From NCBI RefSeq assembly GCF_003149515.1, contig NZ_CP029145.1:2728001-2792000 (forward strand): a stretch of DNA of 64,000 nt, written 5' to 3'. Of this stretch, positions 25,474 through 34,260 are shown piece after piece; position 1 is the first letter of the stretch; every line of letters begins with the position of its first letter. The stretch comes from Hymenobacter nivis (GTDB taxonomy: Bacteria; Bacteroidota; Bacteroidia; Cytophagales; Hymenobacteraceae). Under the pieces are notes generated by a model, which worked only from the letters and a program-made list of their open reading frames with translations, did not search any database and was not told the origin of the DNA. The translations under genes were made by a program, and so were the position numbers.

Positions 25474-26862
25474 ATGCATAATCCATTGAATCGGCTGGTG
25501 GCCGCTACGCTGTGCGCCTTGGCGCTGGTGCTGGGCGGGGCCCCGGCGGCGCAGGCCCAGCTGGGCGTGAGCCGGCCTAAGGGCCAGAACATAATCGACG
25601 GCATCATCGTGAAGGTAGACAACCAGATTGTACTGCGCTCGGACGTCGAAAACATCTACGCCCAGGAAACGGCCCGCGCCGAGGGCAAGGCCCTGCCGCC
25701 CAACCTGCGCTGCAAAATTTTGCAGAGCCTGGTACTGAACAAGCTGATGCTGGCCCGCGCCGACGTGGACTCCGTAACCGTGACCGACGCCGCCGTGGAC
25801 GGCGAGCTAAGCCGCCGCATGGCCTACTTCGTGCAGCAGGTGGGCTCGGAAAAGAAGCTGGAGGAATTGTACAACAAGTCGGTAAAGTCGCTGAAAGATG
25901 ACCTGCGGCCCCAGGTGAAGGAGCAGCTGGTGCAGCAGAAAATGCAGGAAACCATCACGGGCAAGCTCGCCGTGACGCCCCGCGAGGTGAACCAATACTT
26001 CACCCGCATCCCCAAAGACAGCCTGCCTTACTATTCCACTGAGGTGGAAGTAGGCCAGATTGTGGTGCCCGCCCAGGTGAACGACGCCGCCAAACAGGCC
26101 GCCGTAGCCAAGCTGAACGACCTGCGGGCCCAGGTGCTGGCCGGCGCCAGTTTCGAAGAGCTGGCTAAAAAGTATTCGGAAGACCCGGGCTCGGCGGCCC
26201 AGGGGGGCCTGCTGGGCTTCTTCAAGCGCGGCGAACTGGTGCCCGAGTACGAGGCCGCTTCACGCAAGCTGGAGCCCGGGCAAATGTCGCCGGTGGTGCA
26301 GTCGCAGTTCGGCTTCCACCTTATCCAATTCATTGAGCGCAAGGGCGACAGATATTCCACGCGCCACATTTTGCTGAAGCCCGCGACGGGCGCATCCGAT
26401 GCCAGCGCCTCGGCGAAGAAGCTGGCCCGCCTGCGCATCCAGATTTTATCGGATAGCATCAGCTTTGCCAAAGCAGCCAAGGACAACTCCAGCGACAAGG
26501 CCTCTAGCACGAACGGCGGCCTGCTGGCCAACCGCCAGGACGGCGGCTCGCGCCTACCCCTCGACAAGCTCGACCCGGCCATTTTCTTCACCATCGACAC
26601 CATGAAGGTGGGCCACATCACCCTGCCCCTGCCCTACCGCACCGACGATGGCAAGGACGCTATGCGCATCCTATACCTGAAATCGAACACGGCGCCGCAC
26701 CAGGCTAACCTCGACGACGACTACCAAAAGATTGCCGCCGCCGCCCTCAGCGAGAAGAAAAGCAAAGTCCTGGACCAGTGGTTTGTGAAAAACCGCGGCA
26801 CCGTGTACCTCGAAGTGGTGCCTGAGTACGCGCAGTGCAAGGTACTCGACGTAGAATTATAA
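25474..26862 (+). CDS. SurA-like periplasmic peptidyl-prolyl isomerase
   Basis: Periplasmic chaperone of 462 residues with a signal peptide cleaved after GGAPAAQAQ. An N-terminal SurA_N-type helical region is visible (IIDGIIVKVDNQIVLRSDVE; LVLNKLMLARADVDSV). Two parvulin domains follow: VGQIVVPAQVN ... YSEDPGSAAQGGLLGFF ... FGFHLIQFIERKG, and a more divergent second starting YSTRHILLKPATG. The family assists folding of beta-barrel proteins before Bam. A GTG two codons upstream (25468) is an alternative start. Confidence 0.9.
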   Translation: MHNPLNRLVAATLCALALVLGGAPAAQAQLGVSRPKGQNIIDGIIVKVDNQIVLRSDVENIYAQETARAEGKALPPNLRCKILQSLVLNKLMLARADVDSVTVTDAAVDGELSRRMAYFVQQVGSEKKLEELYNKSVKSLKDDLRPQVKEQLVQQKMQETITGKLAVTPREVNQYFTRIPKDSLPYYSTEVEVGQIVVPAQVNDAAKQAAVAKLNDLRAQVLAGASFEELAKKYSEDPGSAAQGGLLGFFKRGELVPEYEAASRKLEPGQMSPVVQSQFGFHLIQFIERKGDRYSTRHILLKPATGASDASASAKKLARLRIQILSDSISFAKAAKDNSSDKASSTNGGLLANRQDGGSRLPLDKLDPAIFFTIDTMKVGHITLPLPYRTDDGKDAMRILYLKSNTAPHQANLDDDYQKIAAAALSEKKSKVLDQWFVKNRGTVYLEVVPEYAQCKVLDVEL

Positions 26863-26867
26863 CGAAT

Positions 26868-27003
26868 TTTTTAGTTGTCAGTTTTTGGTTGTCAGTTGCC
26901 AGGTTTTCTAGCAAGTTTACCTCGTACTGAAAAACCAGCAAATGAATGAGGGCAATGTTGGAACGTGATGCCTAACAACTGACAACCAACAACTAACAAT
27001 TAG
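26868..27003. repeat. GTCAGTT-type inverted repeat pair
   Basis: The left part has TTAGTTGTCAGTTTTTGGTT and the right part, reversed, TTGTTAGTTGTTGGTTGTCA. The arms flank about 50 bases of unrelated sequence. It ends at the base before the MoxR ATG. Confidence 0.7.
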
Positions 27004-27960
27004 ATGCAGAACGACAAAGAAGCCGCCGACGCCCTCGCGGCCCACTACCAGGCCCTGCGCCGCGAAATCGGCAAGGTCATCGTGGGGCAGGACGAGGTGG
27101 TGCGGCTGGTGCTCACGGCCGTGTTTGCCCAGGGCCACTGCCTGCTGGTGGGTGTGCCCGGCCTGGCCAAAACCCTGCTGATTCAAACCATTGCCGACGC
27201 GCTGGATTTGTCGTTCAACCGCATCCAGTTCACGCCCGACCTGATGCCGAGCGACATCGTAGGCTCGGAGACGCTGACCCAGCAGCGCGAGTTTCAGTTC
27301 GTGAAGGGCCCCATTTTCGCCAACCTCGTGCTGGCTGACGAGATTAACCGCACGCCGCCCAAAACCCAGGCCGCCCTGCTCGAAAGCATGCAGGAATACG
27401 CCGTGACCGTGGCCGGGCAGCGCTACCCGCTGGCGCGCCCGTTCTTCGTGCTGGCCACCCAAAACCCCATTGAGCAGGAAGGCACCTACCCGCTACCCGA
27501 GGCCCAGCTCGACCGCTTCATGTTCAACGTGCAGCTGGGCTACCCCAGCTACGCCGAGGAGCTGAACATCGTGAAAAACACCACCGCCGACCGCCAGCCC
27601 ACAGTAAGCAAAGTGCTGACGGCCGCCGAAATCCAGGCCTACCAGGCCCTGGTGCGCCGCGTGCCCGTGGCCGACAACGTGGTGGAATACGCAGTGAGCC
27701 TGGTGCACAAAACCCGCCCCCAGGGCGAACGCGCCGCCCCCAGGGCCCAGCAGCTGCTGGAGTGGGGCGCGGGACCCCGGGCCTCGCAGTACCTGGTGGT
27801 GGCCGCCAAGTGCAACGCCCTCATCAGCGGCAAGTATTCGCCTGATATTGAGGATGTGCGCGCCGTGGCCCTGCCCATCCTGCGCCACCGCCTGGTGCGC
27901 AACTTCAAAGCCGAAGCCGAGGGCGTGACGGTGGAGCAGATTATCAAAGAGTTATTGTAG
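27004..27960 (+). CDS. MoxR-family AAA+ ATPase
   Basis: A 318-residue AAA ATPase with chaperone-like activity, typically acting with von Willebrand-domain partners. Walker A is GVPGLAKTLL, then DLMPSDIVGSE, Walker B LADEINRTPPKTQAALLESM, sensor 1 LATQNPIEQEGTYPLPEAQLDR split as usual, and a C-terminal lid with RAVALPILRHRLVRNF. All catalytic residues are present. The usual DUF58 and vWA neighbours are not immediately downstream; instead come a hairpin repeat and an unknown gene. Confidence 0.93.
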   Translation: MQNDKEAADALAAHYQALRREIGKVIVGQDEVVRLVLTAVFAQGHCLLVGVPGLAKTLLIQTIADALDLSFNRIQFTPDLMPSDIVGSETLTQQREFQFVKGPIFANLVLADEINRTPPKTQAALLESMQEYAVTVAGQRYPLARPFFVLATQNPIEQEGTYPLPEAQLDRFMFNVQLGYPSYAEELNIVKNTTADRQPTVSKVLTAAEIQAYQALVRRVPVADNVVEYAVSLVHKTRPQGERAAPRAQQLLEWGAGPRASQYLVVAAKCNALISGKYSPDIEDVRAVALPILRHRLVRNFKAEAEGVTVEQIIKELL

Positions 27961-27970
27961 CATTTCAGAC

Positions 27971-28060
27971 CGTCATGCAGAACGCAGTGAAGCATCTCTC
28001 CCGCGTAACTAACCATGATTACTTACGCAGTAGAAATGCTTCACTGCGTTCTGCATGACG
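27971..28060. repeat. CGTCATGC hairpin element, copy C
   Basis: 90 bp. The outer 25 bases of the arms are perfectly paired (CGTCATGCAGAACGCAGTGA and its complement), followed by AGCATCTCT/AGAAATGCT and GCGTAA/TTACGC. The stem sequence differs from copies A and D, with pairing kept. It starts 10 bases after the MoxR stop. Confidence 0.9.
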
Positions 28061-28081
28061 TTCTTTTCCCCCGCTAAAAAG

Positions 28082-28501
28082 ATGGAATCCCAAGCCTACT
28101 ACCAGCAATTTGAGCGCAACGTGCGCATCATTCTCGACGCCCTGGCCGCCGGGCTCGACTTGCGCGCTACGGCCCTCGAAACCAGCCTACCCATTGAGGT
28201 GTACGTGCTGTGCGAGGTGCTGAACCAGGGCGCCGGCGAGCAGTTCCGCCTCGCGACCGAGGGCGTGGCCCGGCTGGGCGAGTTCGAGCAGCAGTTTATG
28301 CAGCAGGAGGGCCCCGCGCTGGCCGCCGTCCGGCACATCCTGGCCGATAAGCGGGCCCTGATGGCCACCCCCGAAGGCCGTGTGCTGACCAAGGAAATGC
28401 TCATCCGCCGCCTCGAATTCTTCAACGAAGCCGCCCGCCAGGTGAACGTGATGCGCACCCAGCATATGCTGGGCAGCCCCCGGCAATACGCCGGACAATA
28501 A
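28082..28501 (+). CDS. Hypothetical helical protein
   Basis: A 139-residue protein I do not recognise. It is largely helical and amphipathic (YYQQFERNVRIILDALAAGL; EVYVLCEVLNQGAGEQF; IRRLEFFNEAARQVNVMRTQ), without signal peptide or membrane segment. The ATG at 28082 is chosen because the upstream open frame lies in the hairpin repeat. It may be co-transcribed with moxR. A strong hairpin follows its stop. Confidence 0.7.
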   Translation: MESQAYYQQFERNVRIILDALAAGLDLRATALETSLPIEVYVLCEVLNQGAGEQFRLATEGVARLGEFEQQFMQQEGPALAAVRHILADKRALMATPEGRVLTKEMLIRRLEFFNEAARQVNVMRTQHMLGSPRQYAGQ

Positions 28502-28523
28502 GAATCCCTAGCTTTTTAACAAG

Positions 28524-28562
28524 GCCAGAAGCCGGCTGCTCGTGGAGCAGCCGGCTTCTGGC
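28524..28562 (+). terminator. 18-bp perfect hairpin
   Basis: GCCAGAAGCCGGCTGCTC and GAGCAGCCGGCTTCTGGC flank the three-base loop GTG. A CTTTTT tract precedes it rather than follows it, so on the minus strand it would be a better terminator; the next minus gene is far away. Confidence 0.65.
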
Positions 28563-28888
28563 GTTTCGGGCATATCCCAAAAGAAGGCCATCCTTTTATC
28601 GCTGAATTGATTATCGCATTTATTATTGATAATCAGTAATATACATTGACCCGATTGCGTAAATACGAGAAAGCAAAAAGGCTGGAATATCTGATTTTAA
28701 TCGTTTACTAAACAGACATTTAATTAGTTACGGAGGTAATAGTTTCAGGCAAAAGTCTGACAAGGCTAATTATTGGATTGGTAGGGCCTGAATCGGCTTG
28801 TACGTTTGGTGAAAGCAATTAGCATACGCTGCTTCGCAACTGCTAAACCGCAATTCTTTCTATTTCATCTTTTATTTTACCCTATTCT
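28563..28888. other. AT-rich intergenic stretch, no gene found
   Basis: About 325 bases of markedly lower GC than the surroundings, rich in AATTA and TTTAT words. I see no open frame, RNA gene or clear repeat. It should hold the promoter of the lipoprotein gene that follows. Confidence 0.5.
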
Positions 28889-29425
28889 ATGAAGCCTTTA
28901 TTTCTATTGCTCCCCCTTGCATTACTGCTAGGTTGTAAAAAAGACACCGCTGCCCTGGCCAACCAACTGCCGCCCGCCACCCAGACTGGGGCCGGCACCT
29001 TTGGCTGCCTCGTCAACGGCCAACCTTGGGCCCCTAACGGGAACAGCGGAGTGCCCAATTTTGTGGCAACTTATGATCCTACATACTTAGGAGGATCCCT
29101 ACAAATTAAGACGTATCGTTATACGGGACCCAAGCAAGATGTTCTGCAAGGGATGGTTTTCGGAGCTAGCCACGTCAGCAAAGCGGGAGTATTCGATATC
29201 GTCTTAAAAGGGGATAATGGTGCCAACTACATAGATAACGGCCCATCCGCGCCTTGCAACTATTATGGAGAACCACCTGCGTTGACTTATCGCCAAGGTA
29301 CATTCACAATAACGCGCCTGGATTTACAGGCTGGCATCGTTTCCGGCACGTTCGATTTCACGCTTTTTCAGCCCGGCTGCGACTCGGTGCGCATCACCCA
29401 GGGCCGTTTCGATAAAAGACTATAA
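28889..29425 (+). CDS. Lipoprotein, DUF6252-like
   Basis: A 178-residue lipoprotein with signal peptide MKPLFLLLPLALLLGC (Cys16), anchored in a membrane facing the periplasm. The sequence LPPATQTGAGTFGCLVNGQP is characteristic of a Bacteroidota lipoprotein family (DUF6252); the rest is beta-rich, ending VRITQGRFDKRL. Function unknown. Middle-part codon use and GC are lower than neighbours, which may mean horizontal acquisition or relaxed selection. A bidirectional terminator follows. Confidence 0.8.
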   Translation: MKPLFLLLPLALLLGCKKDTAALANQLPPATQTGAGTFGCLVNGQPWAPNGNSGVPNFVATYDPTYLGGSLQIKTYRYTGPKQDVLQGMVFGASHVSKAGVFDIVLKGDNGANYIDNGPSAPCNYYGEPPALTYRQGTFTITRLDLQAGIVSGTFDFTLFQPGCDSVRITQGRFDKRL

Positions 29426-29465
29426 TTAGTTTCACTTCCTTTTCAACCCATAAAAACTATGACGC

Positions 29466-29506
29466 AAAAAAGGCCGGTAACCCACGTTGGGTTGCCGGCC
29501 TTTTTT
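29466..29506. terminator. Bidirectional rho-independent terminator
   Basis: AAAAAAGGCCGGTAACCC and GGGTTGCCGGCCTTTTTT form an 18-bp stem (one mismatch), with A and T runs as tails. It separates the convergent lipoprotein and alcohol dehydrogenase genes. Confidence 0.9.
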
Positions 29507-29520
29507 ATGGGCTGGGGGCC

Positions 29521-30588
29521 CTATTTTTTCGCCGCGGCCAGCGTGGCCATGTCGATGACGTAGCGGAAAGGTACTTTCCCCTTTTCCACGTCGCCGAAGG
29601 CTTGGTTGATGTTCTTAATGTCAATCAGCTCCACGTCGGACGTGATGCCGTGCTTGCCGCAGAAGTCGAGCACTTCCTGGGTTTCGGCGAGGCTGCCGAT
29701 GAACGAGCCGGCCACGCTGCGGCGCTTGCTGGCTACCAGCATGTTGTTGGTGCCCGAGGCAAGCGGCTCCAGGGCCCCCACTAGCACCAGGTGGCCATCG
29801 CGCTTCAGCAGCTCTACGTAGGGGTTCACGTCGTGCGCCACGGGAATAGTGCTAAGGATGAAGTCGAACTTCTCCGCGTGCTTGAGCATGGCAGCGGGAT
29901 CCTTCGAATAAATCACGTCGTGGGCCCCCAGTTCCCGGGCGCGGCCTTCCTTGTCCAGCGAAGAGGTGATGACCGTTACTTCCGTGCCCATTGCCACGGC
30001 TATTTTCACGGCTACGTGGCCGAGGCCGCCGAGGCCTACCACGGCCACTTTCTGGCCGGGGCCCACTTTCCAGTGCTTCAGGGGCGAGTAGGTAGTGACG
30101 CCGGCGCACAGCAGCGGGGCCACGCCTTGCAGCCGGTGGCCCAGGCTGGTGGGCACGCGCAACACAAACTTTTCGGTCACCACCATGTGGTCCGAATAGC
30201 CGCCGTAGGTGTTGCTGCCGTCGGGCTTGAAGGGGCCGTTATAAGTGGCCAGCATCCCGTTTTCGCAGTATTGCTCCTCGCCCTCGGCGCAGGAAGCGCA
30301 GTGCTGGCACGAATCAACCATGCAACCCACGCCCACCAGGTCGCCCACTTTGTGCTGGGTTACCTTGTCTCCCACGGCCGTGACGCGGCCTACAATTTCG
30401 TGGCCCGGCACGCAGGGGTACAGCGAATTGCTCCAGTCGTCGCGCACTTGGTGCACGTCGGAGTGGCACACGCCGCAGTATTCAATGTGGATGGCTACGT
30501 CGTGGGCTCCGGGTTCGCGGCGCTCAAAGTGGAAGGGAACGAGTTTAGCTTTAGCGCTTTTGGCAGCGTAGCCGATGGCAGCAGACAT
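29521..30588 (-). CDS. Zinc-dependent NAD(P) alcohol dehydrogenase (YahK/CAD type)
   Basis: Medium-chain dehydrogenase/reductase of 355 residues that reduces aldehydes or oxidises alcohols. Catalytic zinc ligands are in YCGVCHSDVHQ (Cys), GHEIVGRV (His/Glu) and a later Cys (LLCAGVTTYSP). The structural zinc site has four Cys in DSCQHCASCAEGEEQYC. Rossmann motif is VGLGGLGHVAVK. The order fits cinnamyl-alcohol/YahK-like NADP enzymes. The ATG at 30588 is chosen over 30681 because MSAAIGYAAKSAKAK is the family start. Confidence 0.93.
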   Translation of the reverse strand: MSAAIGYAAKSAKAKLVPFHFERREPGAHDVAIHIEYCGVCHSDVHQVRDDWSNSLYPCVPGHEIVGRVTAVGDKVTQHKVGDLVGVGCMVDSCQHCASCAEGEEQYCENGMLATYNGPFKPDGSNTYGGYSDHMVVTEKFVLRVPTSLGHRLQGVAPLLCAGVTTYSPLKHWKVGPGQKVAVVGLGGLGHVAVKIAVAMGTEVTVITSSLDKEGRARELGAHDVIYSKDPAAMLKHAEKFDFILSTIPVAHDVNPYVELLKRDGHLVLVGALEPLASGTNNMLVASKRRSVAGSFIGSLAETQEVLDFCGKHGITSDVELIDIKNINQAFGDVEKGKVPFRYVIDMATLAAAKK

Positions 30589-30776
30589 GGGGAGGGGGTT
30601 GGTTTTGGAAAAAGATGATGGGCCCCGCGGCCGGGGCGGCGAGGATACTTTGTACTCCCGGGTCCTACGCCGGGTTACCACGGTGGGGCTTATTGCCGCC
30701 TATTTATTTGGCGGCCCCGCGGCTGGCTGGGGCCCCGGCGCGCCACTACCGGACGGTTTTTGCCGTACGTGAGGCC

Positions 30777-31340
30777 ATGCCGCTTCCGCGTATCCCCCTA
30801 CTCACCGACCGCTTGCTGCTGCGCCCCTACGAGGCGGCCGACGCCGACGCTTTTTTTGCCCTGCTCCAGCACAACCGCCCCCGCCTGCACGCTTCCTTCC
30901 CCGACCGCCTGCGCACCGTGCCCACCGCCACCGCCGCCCCCGGGGCCCTGGCCGCCTTCGCCGCCGACTGGGAGAGCGGGCGCTTCTATGTACTGGGCAT
31001 CTGGCTGCGCGCCACGGGGGCCTACCTCGGCGACATTTGTCTGATGCCCCAGAGCGACGCGCAGTCCGAAATTGGCTACTACCTGGCCCAGGAAGCCGAG
31101 GGCTACGGCTACGCCCGCGAGGCTTTAGCAGCCGTGTGCAGCTTCGGTTTCGGGCCGGTGTCCAGCCGCCGCCTACTCATCCGTTGCTTCGCCGATAACG
31201 CCCGGGGCCAGGCCGTCGCCCTGGCCGCCGGCTTCCACCTCGAAAAGCCCGCCCCCCGCCGCTCCTGGTTTCGCAACGCCGACGCGGTAGGTCGCATCTA
31301 CCGCTTCGTGCAGGAGAAACCAATGAGTGAATCGCATTGA
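30777..31340 (+). CDS. GNAT-family N-acetyltransferase (RimJ/RimL type)
   Basis: Acetyl-CoA-dependent acetyltransferase, 187 residues, likely acting on a protein N-terminus or small molecule. Starts LTDRLLLRPYEAADADAFF, the RimJ-type opening. Then GDICLMPQSDAQSEIGYYLA, the acetyl-CoA loop region EGYGYAREALAAVCSF, and the ending NARGQAVALAAGFHLEK. The C-terminal codons (EKPMSESH) lie in an inverted repeat that also contains the stop of the convergent gene. Start at 30777 matches the family. Confidence 0.88.
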   Translation: MPLPRIPLLTDRLLLRPYEAADADAFFALLQHNRPRLHASFPDRLRTVPTATAAPGALAAFAADWESGRFYVLGIWLRATGAYLGDICLMPQSDAQSEIGYYLAQEAEGYGYAREALAAVCSFGFGPVSSRRLLIRCFADNARGQAVALAAGFHLEKPAPRRSWFRNADAVGRIYRFVQEKPMSESH

Positions 31341-31538
31341 GTCGGTGAATTGGCGAATGAGTGAGTTAAAAACCGCATAAAAAGAACGTCATGCAGCGCG
31401 CAGCGAAGCATCTTTTCTGCGCCAGCAACCAGGATTAGTTGCGCAGGAAAAATGCTGCGCTGCGCGCTGCATGACGTTTTACTATTTGCTAATTCACCGA
31501 CTCATCAACTTACTCATTCACTGATTCACCGCGATTCA
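31325..31538. repeat. Outer ATTCACTC-type inverted repeat enclosing hairpin copy D
   Basis: The left side has GTGAATCGCATTGAGTCGGT and the right side, reversed, has AGTGAATCGCGGTGAATCAG and later GATGAGTCGGTGAATT. The elements pair imperfectly across the CGTCATGC hairpin. Both convergent stop codons (31338-31340 and 31536-31538) lie in AGTGAATCGC-like words. Confidence 0.65.
31385..31478. repeat. CGTCATGC hairpin element, copy D
   Basis: 94 bp, arms AACGTCATGCAGCGCGCAGC and GCTGCGCGCTGCATGACGTT, a perfect 20-bp outer stem. AAGCATCTTTTCTGCGC and GCGCAGGAAAAATGCTG lie inside. Nested in the outer repeat at 31325-31538, midway between convergent genes. Confidence 0.88.
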
Positions 31539-32762
31539 CTGCTGCCCCGCGCGCATCCGTCGGCCCACGTTGCCGAGCAGCCATTCCTGCCGGAAATTGA
31601 GGTAGAAGCCGAACGAAAAATCCAGTAGCTGCCGGTTGAAGTCGTACACTGGCTCTACGCGCACGGTGAGGGCCGCCGCGTCGGAGATGCGGAAGTCGCG
31701 CAGCAGGCGCACCAGCAGCAGCCGGCGCTCGGCGTCGGTAAAGCCGGGCGTGCCGTAGCGCGAGGCGATGGACTGATAATAATTGCCACCTAATGGGGCA
31801 AAAAACTGGTGGCCCTGCCAATAGCTCGCCATGACGTCGAAATAGCGAGTTTCGAGCGTACCGTTGATATACAGTCCTTTACCAGTTTGGTAAGGCAGCC
31901 GGTAGTTTGAGAACGAGTGATCGTCAAACAGCAGGCCGTAGGCGTTGAGGCGCACCGCTTGCAGCACCGACCCGTGCAGCGGCACCCGCGCCACCACGCC
32001 CGTGGCGTAGTTGAACAGCGTCTGGACGGGTGCGTGTAGCGTATCAATTTGCCCGCCGTGGTGTTGGGCCGTGAACTGCAATGGGATGGACACGTCCACC
32101 GGGCTTTCGGGCCGGGTGAGGCGATAGCTGCCGCTGAGGCCCCCGGCAATCTGCTCCTGGTAGCTCACGCCGGCGTACTCCTGCCGCAGCCAGTCCACCC
32201 ACACGTCCAGCGATATGCGCTGGGTGTGCAGCCGGTACTGCAAGCCTTCCTCCAGCGGCTTTAGCATCACCCGCTCAAAATCCAGCAGCGGCTCAATGTA
32301 GCCGTGGTTGAGGTTCGCCCGGATGTTACCGAAGATGAACTGGTGGGGCCCGTGCGTCCAGGTGGCGCGGTAGGTAGGGCGCACCTGCCGCAGAGTGGGG
32401 TTGCCAAAATCCTTCCACAAAAAAACGCCGGCCTCCAGGCGCAGTTCCTTGGTGGGGTAGTACACGAGCTGCGGGTTGAGCTGAGTACCGAACAGCGTGT
32501 AGCCCTCCACAATGTCGTTGAAGTACTCGTTGTCTTTGAAAAAGGTGAAGGCGTTCAGGCTGATGCGCAAGTCGCCGGCCTGGGGCGTGGCCCGACTCAC
32601 CGCCGTATCAGCGCCTTCCGCGAGCAGCGAGGGATTTTTGCCAAACTTGGTGCGGCCCGGCTCCGGCGAAGTAAACGCCCGGTTGTCTAGCTGCGCCCGG
32701 GCCTGGCCGGCCGTAACCAGCAGGGCCCCAACAGCTACTAAAATTCTTAGAAAATTCCCCAT
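31536..32762 (-). CDS. Hypothetical secreted protein, probable outer-membrane barrel
   Basis: A 408-residue protein with signal peptide MGNFLRILVAVGALLVTAG ending ARAQ. Repeated strand-like segments (LRISLNAFTFFKDNEYF; LRLEAGVFLWKDFGNPTLRQ; HQFIFGNIRANLNHGYIEP; LLDFSFGFYLNFRQEWLLG) suggest a beta-barrel. I cannot assign a function. The ATG at 32762 is chosen over 32942, which would overlap the recA start and has no signal peptide. It is divergent from recA. Confidence 0.75.
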   Translation of the reverse strand: MGNFLRILVAVGALLVTAGQARAQLDNRAFTSPEPGRTKFGKNPSLLAEGADTAVSRATPQAGDLRISLNAFTFFKDNEYFNDIVEGYTLFGTQLNPQLVYYPTKELRLEAGVFLWKDFGNPTLRQVRPTYRATWTHGPHQFIFGNIRANLNHGYIEPLLDFERVMLKPLEEGLQYRLHTQRISLDVWVDWLRQEYAGVSYQEQIAGGLSGSYRLTRPESPVDVSIPLQFTAQHHGGQIDTLHAPVQTLFNYATGVVARVPLHGSVLQAVRLNAYGLLFDDHSFSNYRLPYQTGKGLYINGTLETRYFDVMASYWQGHQFFAPLGGNYYQSIASRYGTPGFTDAERRLLLVRLLRDFRISDAAALTVRVEPVYDFNRQLLDFSFGFYLNFRQEWLLGNVGRRMRAGQQ

Positions 32763-32849
32763 ATATTTCCAACCCCAATGGCACAAAACCGGGGGCCCCG
32801 GTGTTAGAAAAGGCCACCCAAAAACAGTAGTATCGCAAGCCTTGAGTTT

Positions 32850-32861
32850 GTGCATATGCAC
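32850..32861. promoter_or_regulatory. 12-bp palindrome GTGCATATGCAC upstream of recA
   Basis: Perfect palindrome in the divergent recA/barrel region, 25 bases upstream of the recA -7-like element. It could be a binding site for a dimeric regulator, for instance an SOS repressor; the LexA box of this organism is not known to me. Confidence 0.35.
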
Positions 32862-32885
32862 GGGGCACAACCCGCCAAAACCCCT

Positions 32886-32893
32886 TAACTTTA
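32886..32893 (+). promoter_or_regulatory. Putative -7 element TAACTTTA of recA
   Basis: Seven of eight to TAnnTTTG, 37 bases upstream of the recA ATG. Same spacing as the guaB element. Confidence 0.5.
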
Positions 32894-32929
32894 CCCAAAC
32901 GTAATTCCTTTTTTCCAACTCCCTCCCAC

Positions 32930-34063
32930 ATGGCATTAGCATCCTCCAAGGCTTTCAAAGCCGATAAAGCCGAAAAGGCGGACAAACCCGAAAAGAACGA
33001 GAAGGGCGAAGTGAACGTCGCCGCCGAAAAAATGAAGGCCCTCCAGCTTACCCTCGACAAGCTGGACAAGGCCTACGGCAAAGGCACGGTGATGAAGCTC
33101 AGCGATAACAAAGTTGATAACATCCCGAGCATCAGCACCGGCTCGCTCTCGCTCGACATTGCCCTGGGTATTGGCGGCGTGCCCCGCGGCCGCGTGGTGG
33201 AAATCTACGGCCCCGAGTCGTCGGGCAAGACCACCCTGACGATGCACATGATTGCCGAAGCGCAGAAGAAAGGCGGCATGGCCGCGTTCATCGACGCCGA
33301 ACACGCCTTCGACAAATCCTACGCCGAAAAGCTGGGCATCGACACCACCAATCTGCTCATCGCTCAGCCCGACAACGGCGAGCAGGCCCTCGAAATTGCC
33401 GACCAGCTCATTAGCTCCGGCGCCATCGACATCATCGTAATTGACTCTGTGGCCGCCCTCGTGCCGAAAGGCGAGCTCGAAGGCGATATGGGCGACTCGA
33501 AGGTGGGCCTGCACGCCCGCCTAATGAGCCAGGCCCTGCGCAAGCTCACCGGCACCATCAACAAAACCGGCTGCTGCTGTGTGTTCATCAACCAGCTACG
33601 CGAGAAAATCGGCGTGATGTTCGGCTCACCCGAAACCACGACCGGCGGCAACGCGCTGAAATTCTACGCCTCAGTACGCCTCGACATCCGCCGCATCGGC
33701 CAAATCAAGGAGGATAAGGACAATGTGACCGGCAACCGCACCAAGGTGAAGGTGGTGAAAAACAAAGTCGCGCCGCCCTTCAAAGTGGTCGAGTTCGATA
33801 TCATCTACGGCCAGGGCATCAGCAAAGTGGGCGAAATCGTGGACCTGGGCGTCGACATGGGCATCATCGGCAAGTCGGGCTCGTGGTTCAACTACGGCGA
33901 AACCAAGATTGGCCAGGGCCGCGAGGCCGTGAAAACCCTGCTGCTTGACAACCCCGAGCTAGCCGACGAAATCGAAGCCAAAATCCGCGCGATGGCTAAG
34001 GGCGATGTCGACGTTATCCCCGTGGACCTAACCATTGTGGAGGACGGCGAAGACACGCTATAA
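32930..34063 (+). CDS. recA: Recombinase RecA
   Basis: DNA strand-exchange recombinase and SOS co-protease, 377 residues. After a lysine-rich N-terminal extension (about 1-35) come [11 protein letters not shown], Walker [20 protein letters not shown], Walker [20 protein letters not shown], loop L1 region and [20 protein letters not shown]. The L2/[19 protein letters not shown] segment is intact. The acidic C-terminal tail ends VEDGEDTL. Extension length fits Bacteroidota RecA. Nothing is missing. Confidence 0.98.
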   Translation: MALASSKAFKADKAEKADKPEKNEKGEVNVAAEKMKALQLTLDKLDKAYGKGTVMKLSDNKVDNIPSISTGSLSLDIALGIGGVPRGRVVEIYGPESSGKTTLTMHMIAEAQKKGGMAAFIDAEHAFDKSYAEKLGIDTTNLLIAQPDNGEQALEIADQLISSGAIDIIVIDSVAALVPKGELEGDMGDSKVGLHARLMSQALRKLTGTINKTGCCCVFINQLREKIGVMFGSPETTTGGNALKFYASVRLDIRRIGQIKEDKDNVTGNRTKVKVVKNKVAPPFKVVEFDIIYGQGISKVGEIVDLGVDMGIIGKSGSWFNYGETKIGQGREAVKTLLLDNPELADEIEAKIRAMAKGDVDVIPVDLTIVEDGEDTL

Positions 34064-34143
34064 GAACCCGCCCGCACGGTGTGGCTGACGACTGGGCCCC
34101 CCGGGCTTTCACTTTCAGCCGAAAAGCTTTCATTAAACCAAGC

Positions 34144-34176
34144 AAAAGGCTCGCTGCAATCCGCAGCGGGCCTTTT
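34144..34176 (+). terminator. Rho-independent terminator of recA
   Basis: AAAAGGCTCGCTGC and GCAGCGGGCCTTTT around a 5-base loop, followed by CGCGTTTTTATTT. Confidence 0.85.
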
Positions 34177-34260
34177 CGCGTTTTTATTTGAGGGCTGGCA
34201 CTGCATTTGACTAACGCCGGTCGTTGGTTACGCCTTAGATTTACCCCTTCTGCTTGTCCC

